From Flavobacterium sp. Root901 (GTDB lineage Bacteria > Bacteroidota > Bacteroidia > Flavobacteriales > Flavobacteriaceae), in the NCBI RefSeq assembly GCF_001429765.1, contig NZ_LMJB01000001.1, positions 249,896 to 313,895 on the forward strand: a stretch of 64,000 bases of DNA, written 5' to 3'. Below, in pieces: positions 44,201 to 52,495 of this stretch. The stretch's first letter is position 1, and each line of letters starts with the position of its first letter. The translations under genes were made by a program, and so were the position numbers. The notes under the pieces were generated by a model. That model was not told where the DNA came from, did not search any database, and worked only from the letters and a program-made list of their open reading frames with translations.

Positions 44201-44313
44201 AAGTAAAATTAAGCCAATCAGGGTTCTGGATACTATTTTCTTGATTCTTTTGATAACTGCTATTATTATTGTTTTTGTATAAATTTAATTTGAACAGACA
44301 AAGGACGGCTGTT

Positions 44314-44336
44314 TTGATAAAAATTCTTTAATTTTG
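44314..44336 (+). promoter_or_regulatory. Candidate tsaD promoter
   Basis: TTG at 44314-44316, a 12-base spacer and TAATTTTG at 44329-44336. The leader to the ATG at 44407 is about 65 bases. Confidence 0.4.
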
Positions 44337-44406
44337 GGGCTCTGCTTCAAATCAAAGAAATTCATCATTTGATTTGTCAAATATAATTCAAAATTCGTGC
44401 CTTTAT

Positions 44407-45429
44407 ATGCAAAATTCAGAGGTTTTTATTCTAGCCATCGAAAGTTCGTGCGATGATACCGCAGCTGCGGTTCTACATAACGATAAAGTTCTTTCAAATG
44501 TTGTGGCTAATCAATTAATTCACAATCAATATGGCGGTGTCGTTCCTGAATTGGCTTCAAGAGCACACCAGCAGAACATTGTTCCTGTAATCGATGCAGC
44601 GCTCCGTAAAGCAAATATACAAAAAGACCAATTAAATGCCATTGCCTTTACGCAGGGTCCCGGATTAATGGGGTCTTTGTTAGTGGGAAGCTCTTTTAGT
44701 AAATCATTATCATTAGCCTTAAACATTCCGTTAATAGCTGTAAATCATATGCATGCGCATATATTAGCACACTTTATAGATGAAGAAGGCTATGATAAAC
44801 CTGAATTTCCTTTTTTGGCCTTAACCATAAGCGGCGGACACACGCAGATTGTAAAAGTAAACAGCTTTTTTGATATGGAAATTATTGGAGAAACTACTGA
44901 TGACGCTGTTGGAGAAGCTTTTGACAAAAGTGCCAAAATTCTTGGACTTCCTTATCCGGGCGGTCCTTTGATTGATAAATATGCAAAAGAAGGAAATCCA
45001 AAAGCTTTTTCTTTTACAAAACCAAAAGTTCCCGGATTAGATTTTAGTTTCTCTGGCTTAAAAACCGCAATTTTATATTTTATTCAAAAAAATAGGCAGG
45101 AGAATCCAAATTTTATCGAAGAAAACCTAAACGATATCTGTGCTTCTATTCAGCACACCATTATCGAAATTTTGATGGACAAACTAAAACTGGCTGTCAA
45201 AGAAACCGGAATTAAACAAATTGCAATTGGCGGCGGGGTTTCGGCAAATTCAGGAATCAGGACAACATTAAAAGAAAGTGAAGCCAAATACGGCTGGAAA
45301 ACTTTTATTCCAAAATTTGAATATACGACAGATAATGCTGCCATGATTGGAATTGTGGGGTATCAAAAATATTTATCAAAACGTTTTGAAACTTCTGCAG
45401 TCGTTTCTAAAGCAAGAATTGAATTTTAA
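44407..45429 (+). CDS. tsaD: tRNA threonylcarbamoyladenosine transferase subunit TsaD
   Basis: Catalytic subunit that transfers the threonylcarbamoyl group to A37 of ANN-decoding tRNAs, an essential modification. It has 340 residues from the ATG at 44407; a TTG at 44374 is less likely. Motifs are LAIESSCDDTAAAV, GVVPELASRAHQ, the metal site NHMHAHILAHF, LTISGGHTQIV, GEAFDKSAKILGLPYPGGP and GGGVSANSGIR, all intact. rsmE follows 2 bases later, so the two are co-transcribed. It stands divergent from tamB. Confidence 0.97.
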   Translation: MQNSEVFILAIESSCDDTAAAVLHNDKVLSNVVANQLIHNQYGGVVPELASRAHQQNIVPVIDAALRKANIQKDQLNAIAFTQGPGLMGSLLVGSSFSKSLSLALNIPLIAVNHMHAHILAHFIDEEGYDKPEFPFLALTISGGHTQIVKVNSFFDMEIIGETTDDAVGEAFDKSAKILGLPYPGGPLIDKYAKEGNPKAFSFTKPKVPGLDFSFSGLKTAILYFIQKNRQENPNFIEENLNDICASIQHTIIEILMDKLKLAVKETGIKQIAIGGGVSANSGIRTTLKESEAKYGWKTFIPKFEYTTDNAAMIGIVGYQKYLSKRFETSAVVSKARIEF

Positions 45430-45431
45430 TT

Positions 45432-46136
45432 ATGCAGTTATTTTATAATCCGGATATAGACGAAAACACAGAAAGTTTTTCTTTTGATAAAGAAGAAAGC
45501 AAACATATCATTAAAGTTTTACGCAAAAAAGATTCAGATATTCTGTATGTTACAAACGGCTTAGGTTTATTGTTTGAAACTGAAATTACACTGGCTTCAG
45601 ACAATAAATGTATTGTTAACATTCGTTCTGTAAAAAAATCCCCGGAACCAAAATTCCGTCTGCATCTGGCTGTTGCCCCAACAAAAATGAATGATCGTTT
45701 TGAATGGTTTTTAGAAAAAGCTACCGAAATTGGAATTCAGGAAATTACGCCAATTATCTGCGACCGCTCTGAACGAAAGGTGATTAATCTGGACCGTTTT
45801 GAAAAAATCATTCTTTCGGCAATGAAACAATCCAATGAAATGTTTCTTCCAAAATTAAATGATGCCATTTCTTTTAAAGAATTCATCAAACAAAAAAACG
45901 AAGGATTACAATTTATTGCACATTGCGAGGAAACTGATAAAAAATCTTTGAAGGAAACACTAAAACCAAACGAAAATGTAACTTTATTGATTGGTCCTGA
46001 AGGAGATTTTTCTGAAAAAGAAATAGCTTTGGCAATTGAACATAATTACCAGCCGGTAACATTGGGAAATACACGTTTACGAACAGAAACTGCGGCGGTT
46101 GTAGCTTGTCATAGTGTTGTGTTTTTTAATGAATAA
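45432..46136 (+). CDS. rsmE: 16S rRNA m3U1498 methyltransferase
   Basis: SPOUT-class methyltransferase that methylates N3 of U1498 in 16S rRNA, 234 residues. An N-terminal PUA-like domain (about 1-70, with SFDKEESKHIIKVLRKK) precedes the knotted catalytic domain with EKATEIGIQEITP, SERKV, AMKQSNEMFLP, LLIGPEGDFSEKE and LGNTRLRTETAAV. The last two form the SAM pocket. Start overlaps closely with the tsaD stop (2-base gap), so translation is coupled. A perfect inverted repeat follows downstream. Confidence 0.95.
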   Translation: MQLFYNPDIDENTESFSFDKEESKHIIKVLRKKDSDILYVTNGLGLLFETEITLASDNKCIVNIRSVKKSPEPKFRLHLAVAPTKMNDRFEWFLEKATEIGIQEITPIICDRSERKVINLDRFEKIILSAMKQSNEMFLPKLNDAISFKEFIKQKNEGLQFIAHCEETDKKSLKETLKPNENVTLLIGPEGDFSEKEIALAIEHNYQPVTLGNTRLRTETAAVVACHSVVFFNE

Positions 46137-46219
46137 ATTAACGCAGCTTTGTCAAAGTTTAAAACTTTTATAAGCTTGTTTGAATATTTAATCGTTTACT
46201 AACCTAATTAAGTTAGTTT

Positions 46220-46322
46220 TGTCATTTCGACGAAGGAGAAATCTCCGCAAGCAGCTCGACAAAGATTGGTGATTTTTCTGGGTGGAGTTTCTCGCGGAGA
46301 TTTCTCCTTCGTCGAAATGACA
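46220..46322. repeat. Perfect 29-bp intergenic inverted repeat
   Basis: Arms 46220-46248 and 46294-46322 are exact inverted copies around a 45-base loop. The arm core TTTCGACGAAGGAGAAATC has the look of a dispersed flavobacterial intergenic element. It lies between rsmE and the DUF4159 gene and could fold into a long RNA hairpin. Confidence 0.9.
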
Positions 46323-46366
46323 AGAATGTGTATAAAAACTAAAAAATTATAAGAAATCATAATTAC

Positions 46367-47005
46367 ATGAAAAAAATATTCTTTCTGTTTTTACTTTTTT
46401 CCGTTTCTTCATTTTCTCAGGAAATTGCATTGCTAAAATACAGCGGCGGCGGCGATTGGTATGCAAACCCTACTTCTCTGCCTAACTTAATTCGCTTTTG
46501 CAATTCGACTATCAATACCAGAATAAAAGCAAAACCATCTACCGTTGAACCCGGCAATCCGGATTTGCTTTCTTATCCGTTTGTGCACATGACCGGACAC
46601 GGAAATGTAGTTTTCAGCGATTCTGATATAGCCAATTTGAGAAATTATCTATATGGAGGCGGTTTTCTGCATATCGATGATAATTACGGAATGGATCAGT
46701 ATATTCGAAAAGAAATCAAAAAAATATTTCCTAATAATGATTTAGTCGAAATTCCGGCGAGTCATGCTATTTTTCAAAAACCATTTCCTTTCCCAAACGG
46801 ATTGCCTAAAATTCACGAACACGACGGAACACGTCCGCAGGCATTTGGAATTTTTATTGAAGGCAAATTGGTTTTGTTATATACTTACGAATGTGATTTA
46901 GGCGACGGCTGGGAAGATGCCGAAGTTCATAATGATCCTGCAAATGTTCGCGACAAGGCCTTAAAAATGGGCGCAAACATTATAAATTATATTTTTACCA
47001 ATTAA
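46367..47005 (+). CDS. DUF4159 domain protein
   Basis: An exported protein of 212 residues, with a signal peptide ending in VSSFSQ, that resembles the DUF4159 domain. The domain shows YSGGGDWYANPTSLPNL, then HMTGHGNVVFSD, LRNYLYGGGFLHIDDNYG and EIPASHAIFQKPFPFP, matching the class I glutamine-amidotransferase-like fold predicted for the family. No enzymatic residues are proven. In other bacteria DUF4159 proteins often lie next to MoxR-type or von Willebrand genes; here the neighbours are RNA methyltransferases. The TrmH-like gene starts 10 bases downstream. Confidence 0.88.
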   Translation: MKKIFFLFLLFSVSSFSQEIALLKYSGGGDWYANPTSLPNLIRFCNSTINTRIKAKPSTVEPGNPDLLSYPFVHMTGHGNVVFSDSDIANLRNYLYGGGFLHIDDNYGMDQYIRKEIKKIFPNNDLVEIPASHAIFQKPFPFPNGLPKIHEHDGTRPQAFGIFIEGKLVLLYTYECDLGDGWEDAEVHNDPANVRDKALKMGANIINYIFTN

Positions 47006-47015
47006 AATTTACAAA

Positions 47016-47507
47016 GTGCAGCTTACCCACGAAGAAAATCAATTTGAGAGAAAAACATTTCCTATAACTTTGGTTTGCGATCATATTTATTTTCAGCAGA
47101 ATATTGGCTCACTTTTTAGGATTAGCGAAGCCTTTGGTGTCGAAAATATTATTTTTCTTGGAAAAGATATTCCGCTTACGCCAAGAAAAATTAACAAAAC
47201 TTCCCGCAGTACACATCTTCATGTACCGCACCAAATTATTGAAGAAACCTCAGAATTAATTGAATATCTTCAGCAAAATAACTTTGAAATTATTGCATTG
47301 GAAATTACAAGTAACAGCAAGCCTTTGAAAGAAATTGTAATTCCAAACAAAAAAACAGCACTTATAATTGGAAGTGAAATTGACGGAATTTCAAACGAGC
47401 TTTTACAAATCTCAAATCAAATTGTGCACATCAATATGTTTGGAAAAAACTCGAGCATGAATGTTGTGCAGGCTGCGAGTATTGCATTGTATGAAATGAT
47501 TCGCTAA
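47016..47507 (+). CDS. TrmH-family (SPOUT) RNA methyltransferase
   Basis: Cytosolic SPOUT methyltransferase of 163 residues starting at GTG. Motif 1 is NIGSLFRISEAFGVENI, motif 2 LIIGSEIDGISNELL, and motif 3 NMFGKNSSMNVVQAASIALYEM, which form the SAM knot. It lacks the N-terminal substrate-binding domain of the 23S Gm2251 enzyme, so it resembles short TrmH/TrmL-type proteins that methylate ribose in tRNA. The exact target is unknown. It follows the DUF4159 gene by 10 bases. Confidence 0.92.
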   Translation: MQLTHEENQFERKTFPITLVCDHIYFQQNIGSLFRISEAFGVENIIFLGKDIPLTPRKINKTSRSTHLHVPHQIIEETSELIEYLQQNNFEIIALEITSNSKPLKEIVIPNKKTALIIGSEIDGISNELLQISNQIVHINMFGKNSSMNVVQAASIALYEMIR

Positions 47508-47840
47508 AAATAATTTTAAGCTGTTATTTTTTTAAACTTTCGATCATTCTTAACGTTTTTTAATTAAAAACTATCCACATTTTTGTAAATGCTTTTTCTT
47601 CAAACTTTTAAAAATCCGATTAAAGGCAAAAATTGTCGTTAAACTACATTTAAAAATACAAAGTAAGAAATAACATCATAAAAATAATTTTAACTTTTTT
47701 GTAGGAACTAGATTATATAAGGGTTTGTAAAATTCTCACAAATAATTCCATATAAAAATTTGGCTACAAAATGATTTTGTTATAAAATTGCGATCTGGTT
47801 AACCAAAACTAATATTTTATAACAAAAAACCCCGTTAATT
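47508..47840. other. AT-rich intergenic region before the metalloprotease gene
   Basis: This 333-base spacer is very AT-rich. I see no gene, RNA or strong repeat. A weak promoter-like TAAAATTG occurs about 50 bases before the ATG at 47841 with TTTTG a few bases earlier, not at the usual distance. No terminator hairpin is visible after the TrmH-like gene. Confidence 0.4.
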
Positions 47841-48797
47841 ATGAAAAAAGTTATTATTACCGCAATTGCAGCGTTGGTGCTGTTTGCATGTCAAAATGAT
47901 CAGTCTGAAGCAACCAATTCAGAAGCTTCTGCAAAACCAACTCTTCGTACTTGCGCTAGTCAGGACGTTTTAGAAGCTCAATTAAAAGCTGATCCAACTT
48001 TAGCGATCAGAATGAACGAAATTGAAGCTTACACAAACAAAGCTTTACTTACAGGTAAACTTGTAAATGGAAAAATTCAAATTCCGGTTGTGGTAAACGT
48101 TTTGTACAGAACGACTGCAGAGAATATCTCAAACACACAAATTCAATCTCAGATTGATGTTTTAAACAAAGATTTTAATGCTTTAAACTCTGATTTTAAC
48201 AATGTTCCTGCACTTTTTGCCGGTGTTAAAGCCAACGTAGGAATTTCATTTGTTTTAGATCAGGTAATTAGAAAATCTACAACTAAAACGTCTTGGGGAA
48301 CTAACGATGCTATGAAAAAAACAGCTCAGGGTGGTTTAGCTCCAACTTCTCCAACAACAAAACTTAACTTATGGTCTTGTACAATTGGCGGCGGAATTTT
48401 AGGTTATGCTCAATTTCCTGGTGGAGCTTCTTCTACAGACGGAGTTGTAATTGATCCGAAATATTTTGGATTATCCGGTTCTGCAAATGCTCCTTATAAT
48501 TTAGGAAGAACTGGTACTCACGAAGTAGGACACTGGTTAAATCTACGTCACATCTGGGGAGATGCAACTTGCGGAAGCGATTTAGTATCTGATACTCCAA
48601 CTCATAATACAGCTAACTACGGTATTCCTGCTTATCCTCACTACAGTACTTGTTCTGGTACTCCTGTAGAGATGACAATGAACTACATGGATTATACTGA
48701 TGATGCCGGAATGTACATGTTCTCTAACGGACAGAAAAACAGAATTGCAGCTATTTTCACAAGTGGAGGCGCAAGATATTCTTTTGCACAGCCTTAA
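47841..48797 (+). CDS. Pappalysin-like (M43) zinc metalloprotease lipoprotein
   Basis: Secreted or surface zinc protease of the M43 family, 318 residues. The signal ends in LFAC with Cys17 as lipidation site. The zinc motif HEVGHWLNLRH gives ligands His227, His231 and His237 with Glu228 as general base, and the Met-turn is at EMTMNYMDYTDD. Cysteines at TCGSD and STCSGT fit the family's disulfides. The pro-region (20-80) is polar and rich in Ala, Glu and Thr. It has its own terminator and is a single gene. A role in peptide nutrition or in processing surface proteins is plausible. Confidence 0.93.
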   Translation: MKKVIITAIAALVLFACQNDQSEATNSEASAKPTLRTCASQDVLEAQLKADPTLAIRMNEIEAYTNKALLTGKLVNGKIQIPVVVNVLYRTTAENISNTQIQSQIDVLNKDFNALNSDFNNVPALFAGVKANVGISFVLDQVIRKSTTKTSWGTNDAMKKTAQGGLAPTSPTTKLNLWSCTIGGGILGYAQFPGGASSTDGVVIDPKYFGLSGSANAPYNLGRTGTHEVGHWLNLRHIWGDATCGSDLVSDTPTHNTANYGIPAYPHYSTCSGTPVEMTMNYMDYTDDAGMYMFSNGQKNRIAAIFTSGGARYSFAQP

Positions 48798-48814
48798 GAA
48801 AAAATTTCTAATGA

Positions 48815-48846
48815 AAAGCGAGATGAAATCATCTCGCTTTTTTTTT
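48815..48846 (+). terminator. Terminator after the metalloprotease gene
   Basis: AAGCGAGATGA pairs with TCATCTCGCTT (48830-48840), followed by a T run. Confidence 0.85.
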
Positions 48847-48921
48847 GCTGATTATTTTAGGACAACTCAAACACTCGAATTTTAAATGCTTTTTCCTATA
48901 TTTATAATCTAAAATTTAAAT

Positions 48922-50013
48922 ATGGTTACGTCAAAAACTATTTCAAACGGAATATTAAGAGCTCTCGCTACAATTTTAATAATTGGTATTGTTTTATATT
49001 TTTTATATGAAATACAAACCGTTATTGTCTATTTATGCATTTCGCTAATATTGTGCCTGATAGCAAATCCGCTGGTGATGTTTTTGAAAAACAAACTAAA
49101 ATTTAGGGATTCATTCGCTGCGGCCGCTACCATTATAATTTTTATTTTATTACTAATCGGATTTATCTTTTTATTTGTACCCTTGATTATTTCACAGGCC
49201 AACAATTTATCCCTTTTAGATACCAATCAGCTGCAGACACAATTTATGCAGACAGAACAGAGTATCGAAGCTTACTTTAATATCCAGCACGTTGATTTAA
49301 ATAAAATGCTGAAAGATTCTAAAATAACTTCAATGCTGAATTTTGGTTTCTTTACCGGTTTTATAAATTCAATCCTGAACTTTATGGCCGATATGGGAAT
49401 GGGATTAGTTTCTGTATTCTTTATTACTTTTTTCTTTATTAAAGATCAGGAACACTTTAAAGCAACAGCCAGAAAAATTCTGCCCGACACCAATGAAGAC
49501 AAGATTATAAATTCAATTACAAAAATCAATCATTTGTTAACGCGTTATTTTATTGGACTTTTACTTCAATTGACAGTTGTATTCATTCTTTATTTGATAG
49601 TGCTGGTAATTTTCGGAAATAAAAATGCTTTTGTTATTGCGTTTTTATGTGCTGTCCTGAATATTATACCGTATATCGGGCCGATTATCGGGACTATTCT
49701 GGCGGCAATTTTAACCATGATCAGTCTGATTGGACAAGATTTCAGATCTGAAATTCTTCCAACAACCATTTATATCGTAATAGGATTTTTATTGGTTCAG
49801 GCTATTGATAATAACATCAGTCAGCCGATAATTTCATCAAAAAGCGTAAATTCGCACCCGCTGGAAATATTCCTGATTACTTTAATCAGCGGTATAACTT
49901 TTGGAATTGTGGGAATGATTATCGCCGTTCCGCTTTTTACAATGATAAAAGTTATTTTAAAAGAATTTTTTCCTGATAATAAAATTATATCTGTTTTAAC
50001 CGAAAGAATTTAG
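48922..50013 (+). CDS. AI-2E (PerM) family transporter
   Basis: Integral membrane protein of the AI-2E/TqsA/PerM superfamily, 363 residues, with seven to eight hydrophobic spans and the large extracytoplasmic segment near 90-150 typical of the family. Landmarks are PYIGPIIGTILAAILTM, the motif QAIDNNISQPIISSKSVNSHPLEIF and the last helices GIVGMIIAVPLFTMIKV. Some members export the AI-2 signal and others are sodium/proton antiporters, so the substrate is undetermined. The start of the methyltransferase gene lies 2 bases after its stop. Confidence 0.93.
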   Translation: MVTSKTISNGILRALATILIIGIVLYFLYEIQTVIVYLCISLILCLIANPLVMFLKNKLKFRDSFAAAATIIIFILLLIGFIFLFVPLIISQANNLSLLDTNQLQTQFMQTEQSIEAYFNIQHVDLNKMLKDSKITSMLNFGFFTGFINSILNFMADMGMGLVSVFFITFFFIKDQEHFKATARKILPDTNEDKIINSITKINHLLTRYFIGLLLQLTVVFILYLIVLVIFGNKNAFVIAFLCAVLNIIPYIGPIIGTILAAILTMISLIGQDFRSEILPTTIYIVIGFLLVQAIDNNISQPIISSKSVNSHPLEIFLITLISGITFGIVGMIIAVPLFTMIKVILKEFFPDNKIISVLTERI

Positions 50014-50015
50014 CA

Positions 50016-51197
50016 TTGAACACTTCTGTTTTAAGTAAAAATATTCAAGACTTTATAACGCTGAATAGCAGTGAATCAATTATAAAATTAGCGCTTCAAA
50101 AAAATCCGTTTCCGGAAGTAGACTGGATTTTAATTTTGAATCAGATTGAAGCAAAGGCCAAAGCAAAAGACAAATTACCAACCTGGTTTGCCGCAGAAAA
50201 TATTATTTATCCAGGCAAAATTTCTGTTGAACAGACTTCTTCTGAGAAAACGGCGGCTTATAAAGCTTCTTTAATTTCCGGAGAAAGTTTAATTGATCTG
50301 ACAGGAGGTTTTGGCGTTGACGATTATTATTTTTCCAAAAAATTTAAAACTATAACACACTGCGAGATAAACGAAGATTTATCAGCGATTGTAAAACATA
50401 ATTTTAAGCAGTTAAAAGTGGAAAACTGCAGTTTTTATGCCAATGATTCTGCAAGTGTTTTACAGGAATTAAATCAAAAATGGGACTGGATTTACATTGA
50501 TCCTTCACGAAGAAATGATGCAAAAGGCAAAGTTTTTATGCTGAAAGACTGTCTGCCCAATGTGCCCGATTCCTTAGATTTTTATTTCGAAAAAACAGAT
50601 TCAATTTTAATAAAAACCGCGCCGCTATTAGATATTTCTGCCGGTTTATCTGAATTGAATTTTGTAAAAAACATTCATATTATTGCACTTGAAAATGAAG
50701 TGAAAGAATTGCTTTTTGAAATTCATAAAAATTATTCGGGCGAAATAACTTTAAAAACAGCTAATATCTTAAAGGATAAAATTGAAATTTTTGATTTTGT
50801 TTTAGGAAAAGAAAATGAATTTCCATCGTATGCGCTTCCGCAAAAGTATCTATACGAACCCAATTCGGCCATAATGAAATCGGGCGGATTTGACGAAGTG
50901 AGCTCTTTTTTTCAAATCAATAAACTTCATAAACATTCGCATTTATATACTTCTGAGGATTTAATTGATTTTCCTGGGCGCCGTTTTGAAATTGAAAAAG
51001 TAATTTCATACAGCAAAAATGACATGAAAACGGAGCTTTTAAACCAGCAGGCAAATGTTACAACTCGCAATTTTCCTGAAACAGTGGAGAATATTCGAAA
51101 AAAATGGAAAATAAAAAATGGAGGAAATAAATATTGTTTTTTTACAACTGATAAAAATGACAACAAAATAGTTTTAATTTGCAGAAAAATAAACTAA
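50016..51197 (+). CDS. Class I methyltransferase with THUMP-like domain
   Basis: A 393-residue protein starting at TTG, 2 bases after the AI-2E-family stop. An N-terminal ferredoxin-like region precedes a Rossmann methyltransferase fold with DLTGGFGVDDYYFSKKF (SAM loop), THCEINEDLSAI, and IYIDPSRRND as the active-site-like NPPY/DPPR equivalent. The C-terminal half (about 290-393) carries a THUMP-like RNA-binding domain with NARNFPET-type and NGGNKYCFFTT motifs. These suggest a tRNA or rRNA base methyltransferase; the target is not known. A secreted-protein gene follows 1 base later. Confidence 0.88.
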   Translation: MNTSVLSKNIQDFITLNSSESIIKLALQKNPFPEVDWILILNQIEAKAKAKDKLPTWFAAENIIYPGKISVEQTSSEKTAAYKASLISGESLIDLTGGFGVDDYYFSKKFKTITHCEINEDLSAIVKHNFKQLKVENCSFYANDSASVLQELNQKWDWIYIDPSRRNDAKGKVFMLKDCLPNVPDSLDFYFEKTDSILIKTAPLLDISAGLSELNFVKNIHIIALENEVKELLFEIHKNYSGEITLKTANILKDKIEIFDFVLGKENEFPSYALPQKYLYEPNSAIMKSGGFDEVSSFFQINKLHKHSHLYTSEDLIDFPGRRFEIEKVISYSKNDMKTELLNQQANVTTRNFPETVENIRKKWKIKNGGNKYCFFTTDKNDNKIVLICRKIN

Positions 51198-51198
51198 A

Positions 51199-51765
51199 AT
51201 GAAACAACTAATTACACTAACTCTTTTTTTATTAACCTTTACTGCATTTGCCCAAAAACCATGTGAATACAGCGCCAATGTTACCGATTCTATTGGAACC
51301 TATAAAGTAACGAATGAATATTTGATAAGTGAAAAAAACTTTGGCGGCACTTTTAGTTATGTTTTCTTTTCACTTGCGCAGACAGACGGTTTACCAACTT
51401 TAAATTTACAGCTTATTCAAAAAAGCAAAGATTTCCTTAAAGCTAATTGTTTTGATAAAAATTCCAAGGTTTATTTACAATTAGAAAACGGGAAAATCGT
51501 AACACTTCTTCATATCAATCAGGAAAACTGCGGAACTTTAATTCGCGATGACAAAGGTTTTGACAACCGCGTTAATACAGGAATTTTTATGTTTATGAAA
51601 GACAATTATGAAGACCTGAAAACGTCTCCTGTTTTAATTATGAGAATTAAATATTTAACTGATATTGAAGATTATATTGTAAAAAGAGAATTAGTGTCTG
51701 AGCTGAATGGAAAAACCTACCAGCCCAATACTTACTTCATGCAGAATATCAGGTGTGTTGAATAA
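51199..51765 (+). CDS. Secreted protein of unknown function
   Basis: A 188-residue protein with signal peptide MKQLITLTLFLLTFTAFAQ. The mature part is beta-rich with a hydrophilic character. Four Cys are visible, in KPCEYS, KANCFDK, ENCGTL and NIRCVE, and could make two disulfides. I do not recognise a family. It begins 1 base after the methyltransferase stop and ends next to the convergent VanX-type gene, so it is the last gene of a three-gene run. Confidence 0.75.
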   Translation: MKQLITLTLFLLTFTAFAQKPCEYSANVTDSIGTYKVTNEYLISEKNFGGTFSYVFFSLAQTDGLPTLNLQLIQKSKDFLKANCFDKNSKVYLQLENGKIVTLLHINQENCGTLIRDDKGFDNRVNTGIFMFMKDNYEDLKTSPVLIMRIKYLTDIEDYIVKRELVSELNGKTYQPNTYFMQNIRCVE

Positions 51766-52419
51766 TTATTCGCAATTCCATTTCTGATTTGAAACAGCAT
51801 CTTTCAATCCGGTTTTTAAGTTATAATGCCACCATTCTGAATCGAATGAATTAAAACCGTTTTGTATCATTATTTTTTTTAGAAATTTTCGGTTTGCCAA
51901 AATTTGTTTAGAAAACTTAGTATAGTTGTGACTGGCCTCAGGACCAAAAAAGTCAAAAGCGGTTCCCATTTCAACTTCTTTTCCGTCTGCGTCAACTATT
52001 GAAATATCAACGGCTCCTCCTCTATTGTGGATGGAGCCTTTTTTTGGATCGGCCACATATTCAGGGTTCGACACAATCTTCCACATTTTTTCCTGAATCG
52101 ACAAAGGTCTGTAACAGTCATACAGTTTTATTTTATATCCTTTCTTTATAAAATCTTTATTGGCGGCGATTAAAGCTTTTACCGTTTTTAATCTCAGGAA
52201 ACATTCTGCACAATCATACACTTTAGCTTTCAGGAAATTATCATCTGTTGCATATTTCATATCGTAAATAAAATCTTTGCTAAAATCTTTTAGGTTTACA
52301 AAAGTAGTATCGGCAATATTAGGTTGTACAGCTTCTGCATAAGCTTCATTTTGTGCTTTCGCGGAAATCATCCCAAAAAAGAATAATAGAAAAAAAGAAG
52401 ATTTTATAAAATGTAACAT
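51766..52419 (-). CDS. D-alanyl-D-alanine dipeptidase (VanX/DdpX family)
   Basis: Zinc dipeptidase of the peptidase M15D family that hydrolyses D-Ala-D-Ala, 217 residues. A signal peptide ends in SAKAQ, so it acts in the periplasm and probably recycles peptidoglycan rather than conferring glycopeptide resistance. Motifs are YDCYRP (substrate Arg104), SIHNRGGAVD (His131, Asp138) and SEWWHYN (Glu195, His198), the full catalytic set. Its stop directly abuts the convergent gene at 51765. No vanHA or vanRS genes are near. Confidence 0.95.
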   Translation of the reverse strand: MLHFIKSSFFLLFFFGMISAKAQNEAYAEAVQPNIADTTFVNLKDFSKDFIYDMKYATDDNFLKAKVYDCAECFLRLKTVKALIAANKDFIKKGYKIKLYDCYRPLSIQEKMWKIVSNPEYVADPKKGSIHNRGGAVDISIVDADGKEVEMGTAFDFFGPEASHNYTKFSKQILANRKFLKKIMIQNGFNSFDSEWWHYNLKTGLKDAVSNQKWNCE

Positions 52420-52495
52420 AAAGTTATAATTTGAGTCTATTCAAGTAAATATATAAATTTATAATTAAATTCGTTTCACTCAAAACTAACTCATT

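Noticed and set aside
51766..52419. Vancomycin resistance locus
   Set aside because: Only a VanX-type dipeptidase with a signal peptide is present; no vanH, vanA/B ligase or vanRS genes are near, so peptidoglycan recycling is more likely.
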